This document shows positions 37,691-48,517 of a DNA stretch of 64,000 nucleotides, in pieces. Position numbers and translations under genes: made by a program. The stretch lies in assembly GCF_020360975.1 (NCBI RefSeq), contig NW_025408679.1, forward strand, positions 124,001-188,000, read 5' to 3'. The stretch is from Hirsutella rhossiliensis. Its lineage: Eukaryota; Ascomycota; Sordariomycetes; Hypocreales; Ophiocordycipitaceae. Numbering within the stretch: the stretch's first letter is position 1; each line of letters begins with the position of its first letter. The notes under the pieces are model-generated. The model made no database searches. It was not told where the DNA came from and saw only the letters and a list, made by a program, of their open reading frames with translations.

Positions 37691-38506
37691 CTACCCTTTC
37701 CATGGCCCTAGAGGCTGCATGCGAGTAATGATAAAAAAAAGACTCTGGTAACTAGCACGCAGAACCTGAGAGGTCGGGAAGTTCAATTCGCGATGCTTAT
37801 AAGAGAGGGAAGTCATCAGGACTCACCTATGGCGTCCGTTGCCGCCTATAAATAGCTCTCCCTCGTCTCGCATCTCAATGGTCTGTTGAAGGCCTTCCAA
37901 AACCAGCTCAAGATGAGCAGCATACGACCCGTTTGGCTGCGTCCCAATGGACCTCGGTCATCTGGACCCTGTGTCTCGCCCCCAGCAAGCTCTCTCGCGC
38001 GTCGCACGAATGCCTCGTGGTTAATCTTCTCTCTCAAGGCGATCAAGTCTGCGTCCAGGGTTGTCTTGTATTGGTCGTCATCGAGCCGCCCCGATATGCG
38101 TTGCACAGTAGTACGTGGACCCAATGTCGACGGCAGCGGCGTTCAAGCACCCCGTCATGGTGCAGTCCCATAATAGGAATATGACGACTGCGGCTCGACG
38201 GAGACAGCGAGAGAAACGGTATGTGGGGAAAGGGGGATGAATGAAAAACCGCGGAAACATTGTGGCTTTGAGAACGTACGTACAATGTGTACGACACGCA
38301 GCCACCAACACAACTGTCGGCTTAAGCCAAGAGACGATCACCACCTCAGGTCGAGATATACTTAGGTATACTGCACTGACAATATACGAACACTTTCTCG
38401 CAAATAATAGAGGCAACTTAGAAGGCGTAATATATCTTGAGCATTAGTATTCCAGACACTTTTCTCTATTTGCATAGATACTTTTTCTCATAACGCTTTG
38501 ACGCGC
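37691..38506 (-). other. Island edge with an uncharacterised coding-like fragment
   Basis: On the minus strand a 92-codon frame covers 37846-38124, but it opens with a TTG, not an ATG. It includes TTVQRISGRLDDDQYKTTLD, ADLIALREKINHEAFVRRA and RELAGGETQ, which look like ordinary protein, then ends in SYL. No donor/acceptor pair joining it to an ATG could be fixed. It may be an exon of a gene or a remnant. Overlapping plus-strand frames look like shadows. The rest of the interval shows no feature. Confidence 0.25.
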
Positions 38507-39061
38507 ACGCCTACACTGCGCCAAAGTTTGTCGGCACGATGCAGCAGTCAGTTGTTTACAAATTCTTAGGTGACGTTGCCATGTTGTCTCCCACTACCAT
38601 GGTGTCTCCCATTACCATCCTCTACAGCTTCCCCGGTGTTACATCCGGCGTCGACCCTGACTCGAACCTCGTCATCGGCCTCGCGGCCACCAACGCCAAG
38701 GCGGTAGGATACAATCTGACGTGCGGCGACGCTTCACTACGATCCTCACACCGGGCGCGGCTTTGCGACTTCTTCCACCTCAGTGTTCTCGGTCAACCTG
38801 GTCTTCCACCCGCACGTCTATATGTTGCAGCTGTAGTGCTGTATGACCAAGCCAAGCTCAAGGAGGCGATAGAGATCCAGACAAGATTAACCGAGTGGAC
38901 TGGGCCCTTGGCCGGCTGGGCGTGGTGCACTTGAAGCCGGCTTTGAGCAAGCATTACGGGTACGGAGCAGGCAGGGGCTAGAGGCTGCTGGGTTTCGTGG
39001 ACAAGATCAAGCTAGAGGGAGAGGCGGATGCTACACCTGGGGTGACTGAGCTCTAGAAGTT
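38507..39061 (+). pseudogene. Broken dihydrodipicolinate synthase-family aldolase gene (C-terminal half)
   Basis: The plus frame 38507-38934 (first ATG 38539) contains VVYKFLGDVAMLSP, ITILYSFPGVTSGVD and NLVIGLAATN followed by TCGD. This is the YNFPGVTSG...LTCG region of the DHDPS family, which in fungi includes 2-keto-3-deoxy sugar-acid aldolases. It continues LYDQAKLKEAIEIQTRLTEW. At about 38910-38925 the frame shifts; the next frame reads GVVHLKPALSKHYGYGAGRG, a TAG, then RLLGFVDKIKLEGE and a second TAG. The N-terminal half with the TIM-barrel start is missing (an in-frame TAA lies just upstream). Family members are usually about 300-330 residues; about 180 remain. The catalytic region cannot be complete. 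The substrate cannot be inferred. Confidence 0.6.
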
Positions 39062-41815
39062 GCTCCCGGACCTCCTTTGATCAGCAGGCTGTCAGTTTTT
39101 ACACGTCACTTCGCAAATGTCCCAGCAGGCCGTACAATACATTCGCGGTAGCTAACCAAGAGACTGATGAGCTCGCTTGCCAGCAGCCCAGGTAGCACTA
39201 CTGGGCATATTAGAGGCGCCACCGCCTTTTAACATTAACGCGCCGATCTCATTGGACCCATGGCAAGGGATCAACAGCGAGGGTTCAGCCGCATGGGTCC
39301 AAGCCACCAGGGGACCAGCTCACTTCAGACTCCGCCCACGTGGGAGTCTGCGAGCTCAGGTCGCGGTCATTGAAAAGGCCTAGACCATCTCACGGCTCGC
39401 AAATGAGGTTCAGGGTTTACTGTGCTCGTCATACTCCGCACAATAGGCCTGCTTCAGCTGCGTGCCAACGGCGAGCACCATCAATCGTTCGGGGATCCGC
39501 CATGAAAAGGGAGAACACCCCTAGAGCTGATTGCACCGTCACAGCTCAAAGGCGCATGAGCGAATTCTCTATAGCTGGAAGCCAGTGCGCGAGTTTCTTG
39601 GCATAACTGACACGTCATGCTTCGTTTCCGCAGTTGGCAAAGCTTCTTGGGTATCGCGGGGCGCCAAAGATTGTGAAGGCATCTTGAATCAGAGTTAGGT
39701 CTGATGTTTTATGCCCGATTCATCGTTTGTGATAACAAAGATTGATCATCTTCAAGGCCACCAGCCAGACAGCCACAAGAAGATACGCATTGGGCCGTCG
39801 GAGCCCGGCAAGCCTTACCGTCAACCGGGGGGGGGGGGTGAACAAATACGCCTCTTGGCGAATAACAGCTGCTCCTGGCGAGGTCAAGCAGTGTGCCTCT
39901 CACACGGTTCTGTCGCTTTCCAAGACACTGCCGTCATCTGTCATTGAAGCACACACGACCTGGCCGAAAAAATGGATTACCTCGTACGTATAGGTCGTTT
40001 GATGCGATTTCAATTGTCTCGTGTCAAAACTGGACCGAATACCCTGGACTTTTGGCTCGCTGGGCAAGTTATCGTGTCTAAATCAGGAGCACATAAGTAT
40101 ACCCGCGGGAATGTGTGATCGAACCCACGTGTTTGCTTTGAGGCTGACTGACCCGACGGTGACTACTCAGAGGGAGAAGCAGTCTGGAATAGGACTGAAG
40201 TGGTTGAAGGACGGTATTGTTGAGCTTGCTCCTTCGGATATCCGCAAAGCCCAGTTCTGCGCCGATGCACCCTTGCGAACGGCAAGCCACTGTAAGCTAC
40301 GTTTCCCAGGAAAGAGAGTCACGGTGTTGTTGTCACGAAGAACAAGAAATTTGGCTGCTGAGTTATCCCCGAAACTGGATTCATAACTCAACCGTTGGCT
40401 GGCTCAACTCGGAGTGACAATTAAGGAATTTCGGATACTCGACCCATTTGCCAGTGTAGCCTTATTCTACGGATTGCTTGGATGCGTTTCCTGATGATAG
40501 CACGCACTCACTCTTGGTGTATTGTGAGGTTACACGAACAACTCATCGGCATATTTTGTTGGACGGGGCGGAGGTGGAAAGGAAATAGTGTAGCGATAAT
40601 TGCCCTGCACTTGACTTGATGTCCAACCACTGGTTCCAATGATAACGACAGTTTACTCTACAAAGTACAGGAGGCTGAAAGATTTCCCGGAGCAGGATAA
40701 GCCTCACAAACCGGAATTAGACTTTTCTATTACCTTTGTACCAAGTGACGAAGTCAGCACGTACGAGATGAAAAGCGTCGCCTCTGCAACGCACATGCAT
40801 TAGTGAAGAATGGTGGAAGACTAGGAGGGCTTAGGTGAGAGCGAGAGCGGAAGGATGCACCGAAGTTTCATGTTCTCGGCACAGACGGCGACTACACGCG
40901 GCCCTAGACTTGGTACTTGGTAGAGGTTGGACATGTGGCCACACTTTGGTATCAGAGTGTCTTGCGCGGCATAAGACGGACCTCAACTCAGCCGGCAGCA
41001 GAAGGGCGCCCAAGGGGCAGAGGCCGAGGGTTGCGGTCGGTGTGCCTGCCTGCCATATCGAAGCCTGGCAGAAAACGTTTTAACAATGGGCGGTGCTCGA
41101 GTTTGAGCTCTAGCACGGATGTGTCTTGACTCCAGAGTCAGCAGGTATGGTATACATGCGTTTGGGGAGCAGCCTCTTGCTGTACCAAGTACGAATACGA
41201 AGTATATATATGCCGATCGTCTTAGACGGACCACGTTGGACCATCCGATTGGCGTGGGTGGTGGGCATCAGGGAGGGAGAGGTCTTGCATCAGCACAGTC
41301 TATGCGGCACTACTGCACGGTGCCCCTATATGTCCACTATCCGTACCGTAACTTCATTCATCAGTTTAGGACCTTTTGCTCAGTACCCAACTTGCACTTG
41401 GCAGCGTCACCGGCATGGTGGCATCACGATGTTGTACTCAATGTCGAGCCGTGCAGCGCCGTTGCATGTCGAGCATCGCACTACGGCCATCCCGTTAACG
41501 GCCCTATGATGATTTGTTTCTTACGGGTACCGCATCGCCTTTCCAGGCTGCCTCTTAGCGCCCTTGGAGCGCCCATGATATCAAACGGCGGCCGCGCTTA
41601 GGCGCGAGCCAGTGGAAGTGGGGCTGGCGGCTCGGATTTTTCCTCAGCCCGGCGGCCCATGTCTCATCCATCCTCTTCTTCTCATCCCATCTCTCTACGG
41701 CTTCTCTGCGTCGTCGCGCACACCTCCTCGCCCTTGTCCGTACCGCGTCCAGCCTGCAAACTCTCGACACCTTCAGGCACCGACGCCCCGGATGACGCGA
41801 TGAAGGCGCCTCACC
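39062..41815. other. 2.75-kb interval without a convincing gene
   Basis: GC content is near that of the island, but only overlapping short frames occur (for example 40021-40386 and 41119-41601 on plus). None shows a recognisable domain or a conserved-looking stretch on one strand. A G12 run lies at 39827-39838. The last few hundred bases should hold the promoter of the channel gene; CT-rich sequence lies at about 41660-41760. Confidence 0.5.
39827..39838 (+). repeat. G12 homopolymer
   Basis: Twelve consecutive G after tcaacc. It is long for this genome and is a likely site of length error in sequencing. Confidence 0.9.
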
Positions 41816-44800
41816 ATGCCCGTGCCGCCTGACGCCCAACCCTCTCCCCCCCCCGACGACTCCTCCATGGCCAACGCGCCCCGTTGGCTCCAGGCTCGAG
41901 GCTTCCTCGACCTCTTTGTACGCCTCTGATCCATGCCGCGCCGTTCCAATCGTCTGACTGGTCCCGCAATTTTCTAGAAAGACGGCAACGGCAGCGACCC
42001 CCGTGTTGGCTCCGGCCGCCAAGACTCGTCGGGCGGAGGCACTCTCAGCACCGCCTCCAACAGCAAGACGTCGTCGCTCAGCAAACTCGGCGCCACCTTC
42101 ATCCCCGTCATCATCTACCTCGTCGTCTGCGTCGTCATCTTCATCATCCTCCGCCGCCGATGCAGTCGCGTTTACGCGCCCCGATCTATCCCCGGCCTCA
42201 GGGCCCCTGAGTATGACCCCCGCGCCTCACGCCGCTGCCGACGTGCTCATCGCCTTGCAGGTTCCCGACTCCCCCGTTGCCCGGCGGCTGGCTCAACTGG
42301 GTCGTTCCCTTCTTCAAGATCCCCGATACCTTTGTCCTCAACCATGGCTCTCTTGATGGCTTCTTCTTCCTGCGTTTCCTCAAGGTCGTCAGGAATATCT
42401 GCCTCGGCGGCTGCATCATCCTATGGCCCGTTCTCTTTCCAATCCACGCCACTGGCGGCGGAGGGCTCACGCAACTCGATCTATTGACCATCGGCAACGT
42501 CCAGGACCCGAAAAAGCTCTATGCGCACGCACTCATAGCCTGGGTCTTTTTCGGTACGGATCTCATGCCTTTGAAACCATGGGCCACGCTGACTCGCTGT
42601 CTAGGCTTCGTCTTATACATGATTGTGCGCGAATGCATCTTTTATGTCAACCTCCGGCAGGCCTACCTCTCCTCCCCCTACTACTCGCAGCGCATCTCCT
42701 CCCGCACCGTGCTCCTGACCGGCATCCCCAAAGAGTATCTTGACGAACAGCGCCTCCGCAAGCTCTATGGGGACTCTGTTAGGCGCGTTCACATTCCTCG
42801 AACCACGAAGGCCCTGGCCAACCTCATCAAGGAACGGGAGCAGACGGCCACTAGGCTCGAAAGGGCAGAGATTGAGCTGATCCAAAAGGCAAACAAGGCC
42901 AAGCAGAAGCAGCTCAAAAAGTCCTCCAAGTCATCTCGAAGGCCCGAACCTCCCATTTCGGCAACCGACTCCGTCACGTCTCGGCAAGACCTCGTCACCC
43001 TCTCGAGCTGCAGCGGCAACGAACCCACTCCACGCGGTGGCCACCTCGTGCTTGAGCTGCCCGGGTCGTATCTCCAAGCTGACGGATCCAGCGAGAAGCC
43101 CGGCGGCGCCAGCGACCTTGATACTGCCGCAGCCAAACAAGATTCAAAGTGCGAGACTGTCAAAGAAGAAGATCCCGACTACGTCCATCCTTACGGACTC
43201 GAAGCAAGCCTCCCAGACGTCCGAGGCTCCGTTGCCGCTCAATACATCCCCGTCCAGTCTCGGCCCTATCACCGGCCCTTGGGCAACTTTGGGCGTCGTG
43301 TCGACACCATCCGATGGACGAGGAACCGGCTCCGCGAACTCAACCTGCAGATCTTCAAGATGCGCCGGCAGGTCCGCCGAGGCGACGGAAATACCCTGCC
43401 GGCCGCCTTTCTCGAGTTTGATACGCAAGAGAGTGCGCAGGCTGCACATCAGGTCGTTGCCCACCACCGGCCGCTGCAAATGTCGTCTCGAATCCTCGGC
43501 ATCCACCCTGACGAGGTTCTCTGGAAATCTCTGAGGATGTCCTGGTGGGAGCGCATCATCCGCAGGTTTGCCATCATGTCCCTCGTCACGGCTGCCGTCA
43601 TATTCTGGTCCATTCCTTCGGCCTTCATTGGCCTCATCTCCCAGATCGACTTTTTGGCCAAAAACATTGTGTTTCTCGCCTGGATCAAGCACCTACCCAC
43701 GGTGGTCCTCAGCTTCCTCCAAGGCTTCGTGCCCTCCATCGCCTTGTCCTTGTGGATGGCGGCCATCCCCATCATGCTGCGAGGTATGTCGTCATCCCCA
43801 AACCCCCTTCCCTACCGGCACTGACCCTGAGCAGTCTGCGGCGCGCAGGCGGGCATCCCCTCGGCCACCATGGTCGAGCTCTTTGTCCAAAAGGCGTACT
43901 TTGCGTTTCAGGTCGTCCAGGTCTTCCTCGTAACCACCCTCACCTCGGCTGCTTCGGCCGCCTTTACCGACATTCTCGAGAACCCAATCAAAGCCAAAGA
44001 TGTCCTCGCAAGGAACCTTCCCATGGCGTCGAATTTCTATCTGTCCTACATCCTCATCCAGTGCCTGGCGAGCAGCGGAACCAACTTGATGCATGTTTTT
44101 TCCCTGATTCGCCACTGTGGCCTGTCCAGGCTCTCGAATCTGCCGCGTGCCCAGTACCGGACTTGGCACAAGCTGCAGCCGGCGCGATGGGGGGGACTCT
44201 TTCCAATCTACGCCAACATGGGAGTCATTGGTACGTCAAGGTCTGGACAGTTTCAGTCGACCTGGTTACTGACGTGCTTTGCCCAGCTTTGAGTTACGCG
44301 TGCATAGCACCCCTGATTCTCATCTTTGCGGCCGGGGGCATGGCAGTCATGCGCCTGGTCTGGAGATATAACCTAATCTTCGTCTACGACTCTGGTATGG
44401 ACAGCAAGGGCCTTTTTTACCCGCATGCCTTGTTGCATCTTACCATCGGCCTCTACCTGGCCGAGCTTTGTCTCATTGGGCTCTTTGCCCTTCACTTGTC
44501 GTTTGGGCCGCTTGCCCTGATGGTCATGTTTTTCATCTTCACCGGCTTAGTACACTTTTCGCTTAGCGACGCCATTGCACCGCTTTTACAAAACCTGCCA
44601 CAGACACTGGCCATCGAGGAAGAGATACAGCGAGAGGAAAAGGCGGCGGCCGACAGAGCGCGAGAGCAAGCCACGGCTAGGCCGGGCGACCAAGGAGGGG
44701 AACCAGGCGCCGCCAGCAGCTATTTTGACCCGGAGCAGGCATTCGGCGAGAACGATGCGCGGGGCGACGATGACGAGGACGTGGAGACAGAAGACGACGA

Positions 44801-45299
44801 GGCAACGGTGACAAACGACCGGGCCATCGAGGGGGCCAGCGGCGTCAAGTCTGCCCTGACCGAGTGGCTCAAGTCGAGCACCAAGTCCAAGGTGCAAGCA
44901 CAGGCACAAAACGTCGGGCTGCCAGAAATGCTCGAAAAGTTGCGCTTCTGGGCCGGTGACAAGTACGGCGACGGGCCTCCGAGCTTCCTCGCCCGGTGGC
45001 TGCACCCAGAGGAGTATGAAGACTTCATCGCCCTGCGCAAGATGATCCCGCCCGACAGTCTCCCCATCATCGGATACCCCGAAGACCACAAATACCGCGA
45101 CTATCTGCCTCCAGAGCTGTGGACGCCGAAGCCCACGCTGTGGATCCCCCGAGACGAGGCACGTGTGAGTCGGCAGGAAGTTGCGCACACCAAGAAGTAC
45201 ACACCAATATCGGATCGCGGGGCCAGTCTTGACGAAAAGGGCCGCGTGGTTGTGTACATGGACCAGGCGCCCTTTGACCGGCCGCAAATAATATTATAG
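41816..45299 (+). CDS. PHM7/RSN1-type OSCA/TMEM63 (CSC1-like) membrane channel
   Basis: Predicted osmosensitive or mechanosensitive cation channel-family protein of the plasma or endomembrane. Five exons: 41816-41917, 41978-42210, 42261-43783, 43835-44230, 44287-45299. The introns are 60, 50, 51 and 56 bp and all frames join, giving 1088 aa. Start context is caccATGcc. TM1 is about residues 71-92. PPLPGG and FFKIPDTFVLNHGSLDGFF (about 115-145) mark the family N-terminus. A cytosolic domain opens with SSRTVLLTGIPKEYL and ends AAFLEFDTQESAQAAH. The channel core includes FAFQVVQVFLVTTLTSAASA. A charged Asp/Glu-rich segment precedes a C-terminal PHM7-type extension (YLPPELWTPKPTLWIPRDE). That extension favours PHM7/RSN1 over CSC1. 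It converges on the dehydrogenase 243 bp away. Family firm, exact function inferred. Confidence 0.92.
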
Positions 45300-45542
45300 G
45301 AAAACGACGACAGGGCAAGGTCTCGATTGTCGCAATCTAGCGGGCGTGGGCGTTTTCCGTGTGCTGGGGGAAGTTGTTTCTGGCTAGGCACATACAAATA
45401 ATCACGCCGCTGCGCATCAGCGCCAGCTGGCGATGGGCTTTGAACCGCCGCAAGGCCGACACCAATGGCTTACGAGACTCTGCAAGTCAGGGATATACTT
45501 TGAATTTCTAGGTGACATGACCTGGCCGTGGTCTGGGCGCAT

Positions 45543-46568
45543 CTATTCCATAACCAAGACATTCCTGAACCGAGGCTTGCCTGCCTTTAAGCTGTCGACG
45601 GCGTCTTGGACCTTGGCCAGGGGGTACTTCTCCACCATGCACTTTACGCCGTGGTTCATGGCAAACCGGATCGCCTCCTCACTGTCGAGTGCGTGCCCGC
45701 TGGGCCAGCCCAGGACACTAGCGCCCTTGGAGACGAGGGTGGCGGTGTCGACCTGGACGGGCCCGACAGGGGCCAGGCTGAGCAGCGTGCCGCAGGGGGC
45801 CAGACCGGGGACCAGGGCGCCGACGACGTCGGGGTTGGGGGCCGTCTGGACAATGATGGCGGCGCCGCCGAGCTTTTTAAGCTCGGCCGCGGCATCTGAG
45901 GTCTTTGTGTTGATGTAGTGATGGGCGCCGAGCTCCTTGGCAAAGCTGGCCTTGTCGTCGCCCGACGAGAGCACGGCGACCTCGTAGCCCATCTTGTTGG
46001 CGTACTGCACCGCCAGGTGGCCGAGGCCGCCTAGCCCCTGGACGGCGACGAGGTTGCCCTGCTCGACGTGCAGCTTTCGGATTCCGTTGAAGACGGTGAC
46101 ACCGGCGCAGAGCAGGGGGGCCACCTCCGCGGGATCCATGTTCTTGGGCACGCAGACGACAGCCTCTGCGCGGAGCAAGACGTACTCTGCGAAACCGCCG
46201 TCGCGGGAGACGCCGTTGATGAGCTCGTTGTCGCACATCTGGAACTGGCCCCGGCGGCACTGGCGGCAGCTGGCGTCGTGGCCACCGTGCCAGGGCCCAC
46301 CGACGCGCTGGCCGACAGACCAGGCCTTGACATCGGGACCGACATCGACAACGTCGCCGATAATCTCGTGGCCGGGGACGCGGGGGAAGACATTGCCCAT
46401 GTGGCCGCCGGCGACGCCCACGTCGGAGAAGCAGACGCCGCATGCCAGCACCTTGACAAGCACATGGCCCGGGCCGGGACGCTGGAGCTCGATGTCTTGC
46501 AGCTTGAAGGGGGCATTGGCCTGGGTCAGGACGACGGCCTTGTAGGTCTTGGGGAGAGAGGGAGCCAT
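45543..46568 (-). CDS. Zinc-dependent alcohol dehydrogenase (MDR family)
   Basis: Probably an NAD(P)-dependent oxidation of an alcohol or reduction of an aldehyde, in the cytosol. Intronless, 341 aa from the ATG at 46568 (MAPSLPKTYKAVV). The frame extends upstream to 46640, but that opening codon is GTG, and a TATATAAG box at 46676-46683 fits the inner ATG. Catalytic zinc ligands are Cys46 (ACGVCFSD), His67 with Glu68 (PGHEIIGDVVDVG) and Cys154 (LLCAGVT). The structural-zinc loop HDASCRQCRRGQFQMC has Cys101, Cys104 and Cys112, with Asp98 where the first Cys usually stands. The cofactor fold shows QGLGGLGHLAVQYA (about 177-190). It ends PRFRNVLVME. It shares a 909-bp divergent region with RRP41. 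The substrate is not decided. Confidence 0.93.
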   Translation of the reverse strand: MAPSLPKTYKAVVLTQANAPFKLQDIELQRPGPGHVLVKVLACGVCFSDVGVAGGHMGNVFPRVPGHEIIGDVVDVGPDVKAWSVGQRVGGPWHGGHDASCRQCRRGQFQMCDNELINGVSRDGGFAEYVLLRAEAVVCVPKNMDPAEVAPLLCAGVTVFNGIRKLHVEQGNLVAVQGLGGLGHLAVQYANKMGYEVAVLSSGDDKASFAKELGAHHYINTKTSDAAAELKKLGGAAIIVQTAPNPDVVGALVPGLAPCGTLLSLAPVGPVQVDTATLVSKGASVLGWPSGHALDSEEAIRFAMNHGVKCMVEKYPLAKVQDAVDSLKAGKPRFRNVLVME

Positions 46569-47477
46569 GGTGGATTTGATGGAGGCTTGGGGTGGTTCGT
46601 CGGGCAAGGCAACGTTGAAGACTGTGATTGTGCTAGGCACAGGGGCACACGCGAGTTGGTCGAAGCAGGATTGCTCTTATATACCCACACACATGCCCAA
46701 CCAGGACGGCATCGTCTCTGGGGCACTAGCCGCGTCGCAAAGCGCGGCAGTTGTCGTCTCTCCCTCTCGACGCCCGGCGTGGCCGGTGGTGCTTCCTTTT
46801 GCTTAGCGTACCGTCTGGCTTCAAGCCACGCACGCGGGCTCTGGCGGCCATGACATCATGAACGGAAATAGCCAAGTGCGTGGGCAGCCGGCTAGCCCCG
46901 GAGCTGGCGCGGCGTTTGGACATATGGCGCTGAGATCCGACCCGGCCGTTGGACAGGGAAGGGAATATGGAACCGAGGGGGTGAAGGAGCTAGAGCGAGA
47001 CACGAGGGCGAGGCGGGCATCGGAGATGTAGCAGGGCGTGTTGTTCGTAAAAGCCGGGGACTGATGTGCCGGCCTGGAGATAGTGACTTGCGGTTGAAGC
47101 TCCGGGCCGCGCGCTTTCTCTCTCCCTCCGTCTCACCTAAAGCCCCACCATTCTTTGAGTTTGAGTCCTCAAAACGTGGGCATTGGCCGTTGCATATGCA
47201 CCAGACCCGGAGCATCAATTAAAGGATTAGATTCCAGCTACCGAAGCTCAGCGTCATGGCGTGAACAAGAGGCGTGTCGATGGCGGGAAATCTGGACCGA
47301 GAGGAACACCTTATGTAAAAGCCACATCGGCCGCAGCCACGCCACCAGCCACACCGCCCGCAACGCCAAAACATCTCCACTCAGCAGCGCAAAAAAAATC
47401 ACATCCCCAACTCGTCTCGCAGCGACAAGCCACAAGAGCTCCGACGCTGAGACCACACACGCGCACACGTCTGCCCA
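46569..47477. promoter_or_regulatory. Divergent promoter region, dehydrogenase and RRP41
   Basis: 909 bp with no credible gene; short frames on both strands overlap each other. A TATATAAG box on minus at 46676-46683 lies 108 bp before the dehydrogenase ATG. An A8 run at about 47391-47398 and CCACACCG-type sequence lie before the RRP41 ATG. No operator could be identified. Confidence 0.6.
46676..46683 (-). promoter_or_regulatory. TATA box of the dehydrogenase gene
   Basis: TATATAAG on minus, 108 bp upstream of the chosen ATG. This spacing suits a fungal promoter with a short leader. Confidence 0.5.
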
Positions 47478-48376
47478 ATGCCTCTCGACACGTCCACCTA
47501 CTCGCTCGCGCTGCTGCGCGTTGACGGCCGCCGCTGGAACGAGCTGCGCCGCCTGCACGCCCAGATCCGCACCCAGGACGCCGCCGACGGCTCCTCGTAC
47601 CTCGAGATGGGCCACACAAAGGTCATGTGCGTCGTAACGGGGCCCTCGGAGCAGCAGCAGCTCCTCCAGCAGCAGAGGCGCACCGGCGGCCAGGGGGGCC
47701 AGCGCGATGCCGCGTCCATCAACGTCGGCGTCAGCGTCGCGGGCTTTTCGAGCGTCGACCGCAAGAAGCGCGGGCGCAATGACAAGTGAGTTGTTGAAGA
47801 GCCAGCGGTTGATGCAACGACTCTCTCTGTCGCCATGACAAGACTGACCGACTCCCGAGCAGACGAATTCAAGAAATCGAAATCACAATCGCCAAAACGC
47901 TCGCCTCGACCATCCACACGCACCTCTTCCCCCACTCGGCCATCAACGTCTCGCTCCACGTCCTCTCGCAGGACGGCTCGCTTCTCGCCGCCCTCCTCAA
48001 CGCCGCCACCCTCGCCGTCATCGACGCCGGCATCCCCATGACCGACTACGTCGCCGCCTGCACCGCCGGCTCCACCTCGACCTACGCCGCCGCCGACGAC
48101 GCCGCCGACCCGCTGCTCGACCTTAACGCCCAGGAGGAGCAGGAGCTGCCCTTTCTCACCGTCGCCACCCTCGGCGACTCAGACCGCGTTGCCGTCCTCG
48201 TCTGCGAGAGCCGCGTCCAGGTCAGTCGCCTCGAGGGCATGCTCGTCGTCGGGCTCGACGGCTGCAAGCAGGTCAAGCAGTTCCTCGACAAGACGGTCAA
48301 GGACAAGGGCGTCAAGATGATTCGCGAGGGCGCTGCGCAGAAGAGCGATGCAATCACTATGGACTTGGACGGTTGA
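47478..48376 (+). CDS. RRP41: Exosome complex subunit RRP41 (SKI6), RNase PH-like
   Basis: Core ring subunit of the RNA exosome, which supports 3'-5' RNA processing and decay in nucleus and cytoplasm. In eukaryotes the RNase PH ring is usually inactive and serves as a channel. Exons 47478-47785 and 47863-48376; the 77-bp intron has donor GTGAGT, branch CTGAC and acceptor GAGCAG. The product is 273 aa. It begins with a typical RRP41 N-terminus (SLALLRVDGRRWNELR), then GSSYLEMGHTKVMCVVTGP, a Gln/Gly-rich insertion (about residues 57-80), the splice junction in NDKRIQEIEI, DGSLLAALLNAATLAVIDAG and IPMTDYVAACTAG. A second half carries GDSDRVAVLVCESRVQVSRL. It converges on the PDI gene with 141 bp between stops. 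Confidence 0.93.
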
Positions 48377-48517
48377 GCCGACAACCAGGACGGCCGCGCT
48401 TTATCAGTGCAACAGCCAAGGGCGTGGGTTATCAGGTTCGTTTTCAACCCCTGACACATGATCGGGCAACGCTCGTTTCCTCCTTCCTAACCGTCGCATA
48501 CATACAGGTACAAATAC

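Noticed and set aside
37731..37800. tRNA-like sequence with a B-box-like agttcaattcg and a run of eight A nearby
   Set aside because: No acceptor, anticodon or T-stem pairing could be formed on either strand; the resemblance is limited to one box.
37846..38184. Two plus-strand ORFs over the minus-strand fragment
   Set aside because: Ser/Arg/Pro-rich complements of a more protein-like minus frame.
40021..41601. Several 60-160-codon overlapping ORFs upstream of the channel gene
   Set aside because: They occupy several frames on both strands without a preferred one, and none has a domain, signal peptide or splice pattern I recognise.
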